Positions 53,720 to 55,114 of a stretch of DNA of 55,114 bases are shown here, one piece after another. This stretch comes from Ulvibacterium sp. (GTDB lineage: Bacteria > Bacteroidota > Bacteroidia > Flavobacteriales > Flavobacteriaceae). Each line of letters starts with the position of its first letter. The stretch's first letter is position 1. The position numbers and the translations under genes were made by a program. The notes beneath the pieces are model-generated. The model searched no databases. It was not told where the DNA came from and worked only from the letters and a program-made list of their open reading frames with translations. The stretch covers positions 1-55,114 of the forward strand of contig NZ_JANQOO010000011.1 of assembly GCF_028285715.1 (NCBI RefSeq), written 5' to 3'.

Positions 53720-53802
53720 CCTTTTTTTAACTTTTTTCAATTTTAACATCACCCTTTTTACGTTTTTCCGTGTCTTTATAGTATAGGCTATGAAAACCAT
53801 CT

Positions 53803-54969
53803 ATGGAAATAACTAAACTAATTGTAAAAAAACTGACCACAAACCTTTCGGAGACCGAAGCTAAAGAATTTGATTCCTGGTTGCACGCGTCTCATGAAAA
53901 TAAGGAAATCTTTGACCGGATATCTTCAATTCAGAAATCAGGTAAGGACATCAGCGAATTGGAAAATTTGGACGAAGTCACTGCCTGGGACAAAATACTT
54001 CAAAAAGTGGGGCCCGATAAAGTGTCACAAAAAAGGACACTTTGGACAAGAGCGGTTCTTAGATATGCGGCTATTTTTGTTGGTCTGCTCGGTTTGGCTT
54101 TCTGGTATTTGCACAACTCTGTCCAAACGCCTGAAAATATGTTATCACAACCCGATAAAAACGCAATTACATTACAACTGGAAAATGGGGAGGTAAAAGT
54201 CTTATCTGAAGATGGGTCTTCCCAAATTAAGGATAAGGAGGGAAACTTGGTGGTTACCAAAAAGGGATCCAACTTGGCGTATTCCAACTCGGCAACCATA
54301 GAAAAGCTGGTTTACAATACCTTAACCGTACCCTATGCCAAACGATTTGGCATTCAGCTTTCCGATGGGACCCGGGTACATCTCAATTCAGGCTCTTCCA
54401 TAAAGTATCCTGTTAAATTCATGGAAGGAGCGGACAGAGAGGTATTTTTGACCGGTGAGGCCTTTTTTGAAGTAACCGAGGATGCCGAGCGTCCTTTTAG
54501 GGTTAGTAGTAATGATTTGGTGGTAACCGTACTGGGCACCACCTTTAACGTAAAAGCGTATCCTGAGGACAGGGAAATAAACACGGTACTGGTCTCGGGA
54601 TCTGTAGGTCTTTCCAATGCGGACAATCCGACTACGGACCCCACACTATTGGAGCCCGGTCACATGGCTACTTGGGACAAGTCCAACAATACCATGGCCA
54701 TGGAAGCTGTGGATACGGAGATTCACACTTCTTGGATCCATGGGAGATTGGTGCTAAAACGCACGCCCTTTGCCCAAATAATTCCCAAACTACAACGGCA
54801 CTATAATATTTCCATTACAAATAATTATCCAACCTTAAACGATAAGGTGTTTACGGCCAGCTATGATATTGAGACCATAGGGGAAGTCATGGCGTCGCTC
54901 AGCGAGATTATTCCCTTCTATTTTGAAGTAGATGGAAATGAAGTTATAATAAACAAACCCGAAAATTAG
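53803..54969 (+). CDS. FecR-family anti-sigma factor
   Basis: The 388-residue protein has a cytoplasmic N-terminal part (about 1-80), one membrane helix (about 89-106), a FecR domain (about 180-275; VPYAKRFGIQLSDGTRVHLNSGSSIKYP, FFEVTEDAERPFRV, VLGTTFNVKAY) and a C-terminal DUF4974/STN-like domain (about 315-386). It relays signals from a TonB-dependent receptor to the adjacent sigma factor. The receptor gene appears to start 128 bases downstream. The 83-base region ahead contains CGTGTCTTTATAG, a string I associate with such loci, as a possible control site. Confidence 0.95.
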   Translation: MEITKLIVKKLTTNLSETEAKEFDSWLHASHENKEIFDRISSIQKSGKDISELENLDEVTAWDKILQKVGPDKVSQKRTLWTRAVLRYAAIFVGLLGLAFWYLHNSVQTPENMLSQPDKNAITLQLENGEVKVLSEDGSSQIKDKEGNLVVTKKGSNLAYSNSATIEKLVYNTLTVPYAKRFGIQLSDGTRVHLNSGSSIKYPVKFMEGADREVFLTGEAFFEVTEDAERPFRVSSNDLVVTVLGTTFNVKAYPEDREINTVLVSGSVGLSNADNPTTDPTLLEPGHMATWDKSNNTMAMEAVDTEIHTSWIHGRLVLKRTPFAQIIPKLQRHYNISITNNYPTLNDKVFTASYDIETIGEVMASLSEIIPFYFEVDGNEVIINKPEN

Positions 54970-55021
54970 ACTAACATAAAAAAACAACAGCCAATGAAAT
55001 AGATGTGAAGAAAATAAAAAA

Positions 55022-55080
55022 ATCGGGAAATGCTGGTACCATTCCCCGATAGATTAGTAATCAACTGATACGAGTTAACT
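55022..55080 (+). promoter_or_regulatory. Conserved-looking leader of a SusC-type gene
   Basis: ATCGGGAAAT and ATTCCCCGAT form a stem with one mismatch across 55022-55050. Then ATCAACTGATACGAGTTAAC (55060-55079) follows. I recall nearly the same hairpin plus ATCAACTGATA...GTTAACTAAAATC ahead of many flavobacterial SusC genes. No T run follows the hairpin. Confidence 0.5.
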
Positions 55081-55096
55081 AAAATCCTTTAAAAAT

Positions 55097-55114
55097 ATGG
55101 AAAAATTAAAAGGA
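55097..55114 (+). CDS. Start of a probable SusC-type TonB-dependent receptor (cut by the window edge)
   Basis: ATG at 55097 begins MEKLKG and runs off the window. Only six codons are visible, so the product cannot be read. Position after an ECF sigma/FecR pair, and the leader resembling those of SusC genes, suggest a SusC/RagA-family TonB-dependent outer-membrane receptor, presumably followed by SusD and glycan-degrading enzymes. Confidence 0.5.

Overview
The window is a chromosomal segment of a Bacteroidota bacterium, most likely a marine member of the Flavobacteriaceae. The evidence is the near-absence of Shine-Dalgarno sequences, many upstream boxes matching the Bacteroidetes -7 promoter element TAnnTTTG, an ECF sigma/FecR pair followed by what looks like the first codons of a SusC-type receptor, many small lipoproteins, a split transketolase, and family-typical sequences throughout (DnaB, AccA, ThrS, L20). 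I see no phage, insertion sequence or CRISPR array.

Layout. Bases 1-100 look like the promoter and leader of an rRNA operon running off the left edge on the minus strand. 460-3842 is the translation operon thrS-infC-rpmI-rplT; infC appears to start at an ATA codon. 3893-16788 is a housekeeping block: YjbQ-family protein, HAD phosphatase, a secreted protein of uncertain role, dnaB, accA, tgt-lptG-like, split transketolase, a small beta-barrel protein, an FKBP-like lipoprotein, an S4-domain protein, a PyrR-like phosphoribosyltransferase and aroK. A tRNA-Lys(UUU) gene follows, with a REP-like hairpin and a degenerate copy of the tRNA 3' end downstream.

From 17292 the segment becomes accessory. 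It holds a large lipoprotein with a sugar-dehydrogenase-like propeller, HEAT repeats and cytochrome c; a TPR lipoprotein; a membrane AraC regulator; and then a compact amino-sugar locus (22.0-30.8 kb). That locus contains a DeoR regulator, ROK kinase, MFS permease, SIS-domain protein, a lipoprotein fusing glycoside hydrolase family 9 to a NodB-type deacetylase, and a NagX-like acyltransferase. The fusion suggests deacetylation of a GlcNAc residue and release of glucosamine by one polypeptide, followed by import and phosphorylation. No SusC/SusD pair lies in the locus.

31-47 kb holds a CBM-like lipoprotein, an alpha/beta hydrolase, a LytS/LytTR two-component pair with a candidate LytTR site, a DUF5694-like protein, a small lipoprotein with three HxH motifs, a GntR(YtrA)-slipin operon with an evident operator, a sulfatase, several unknown exported proteins around a divergent promoter with a 9-bp inverted repeat, and a TPR histidine kinase/LuxR-type regulator pair.

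47.3-51.6 kb is an operon of sugar porter, GH43 xylosidase-like enzyme and GH26-like lipoprotein, best read as a xylan locus and possibly for beta-1,3-xylan. A bestrophin channel follows, then the sigma/anti-sigma pair and leader of a further SusC-type uptake locus cut by the right edge.
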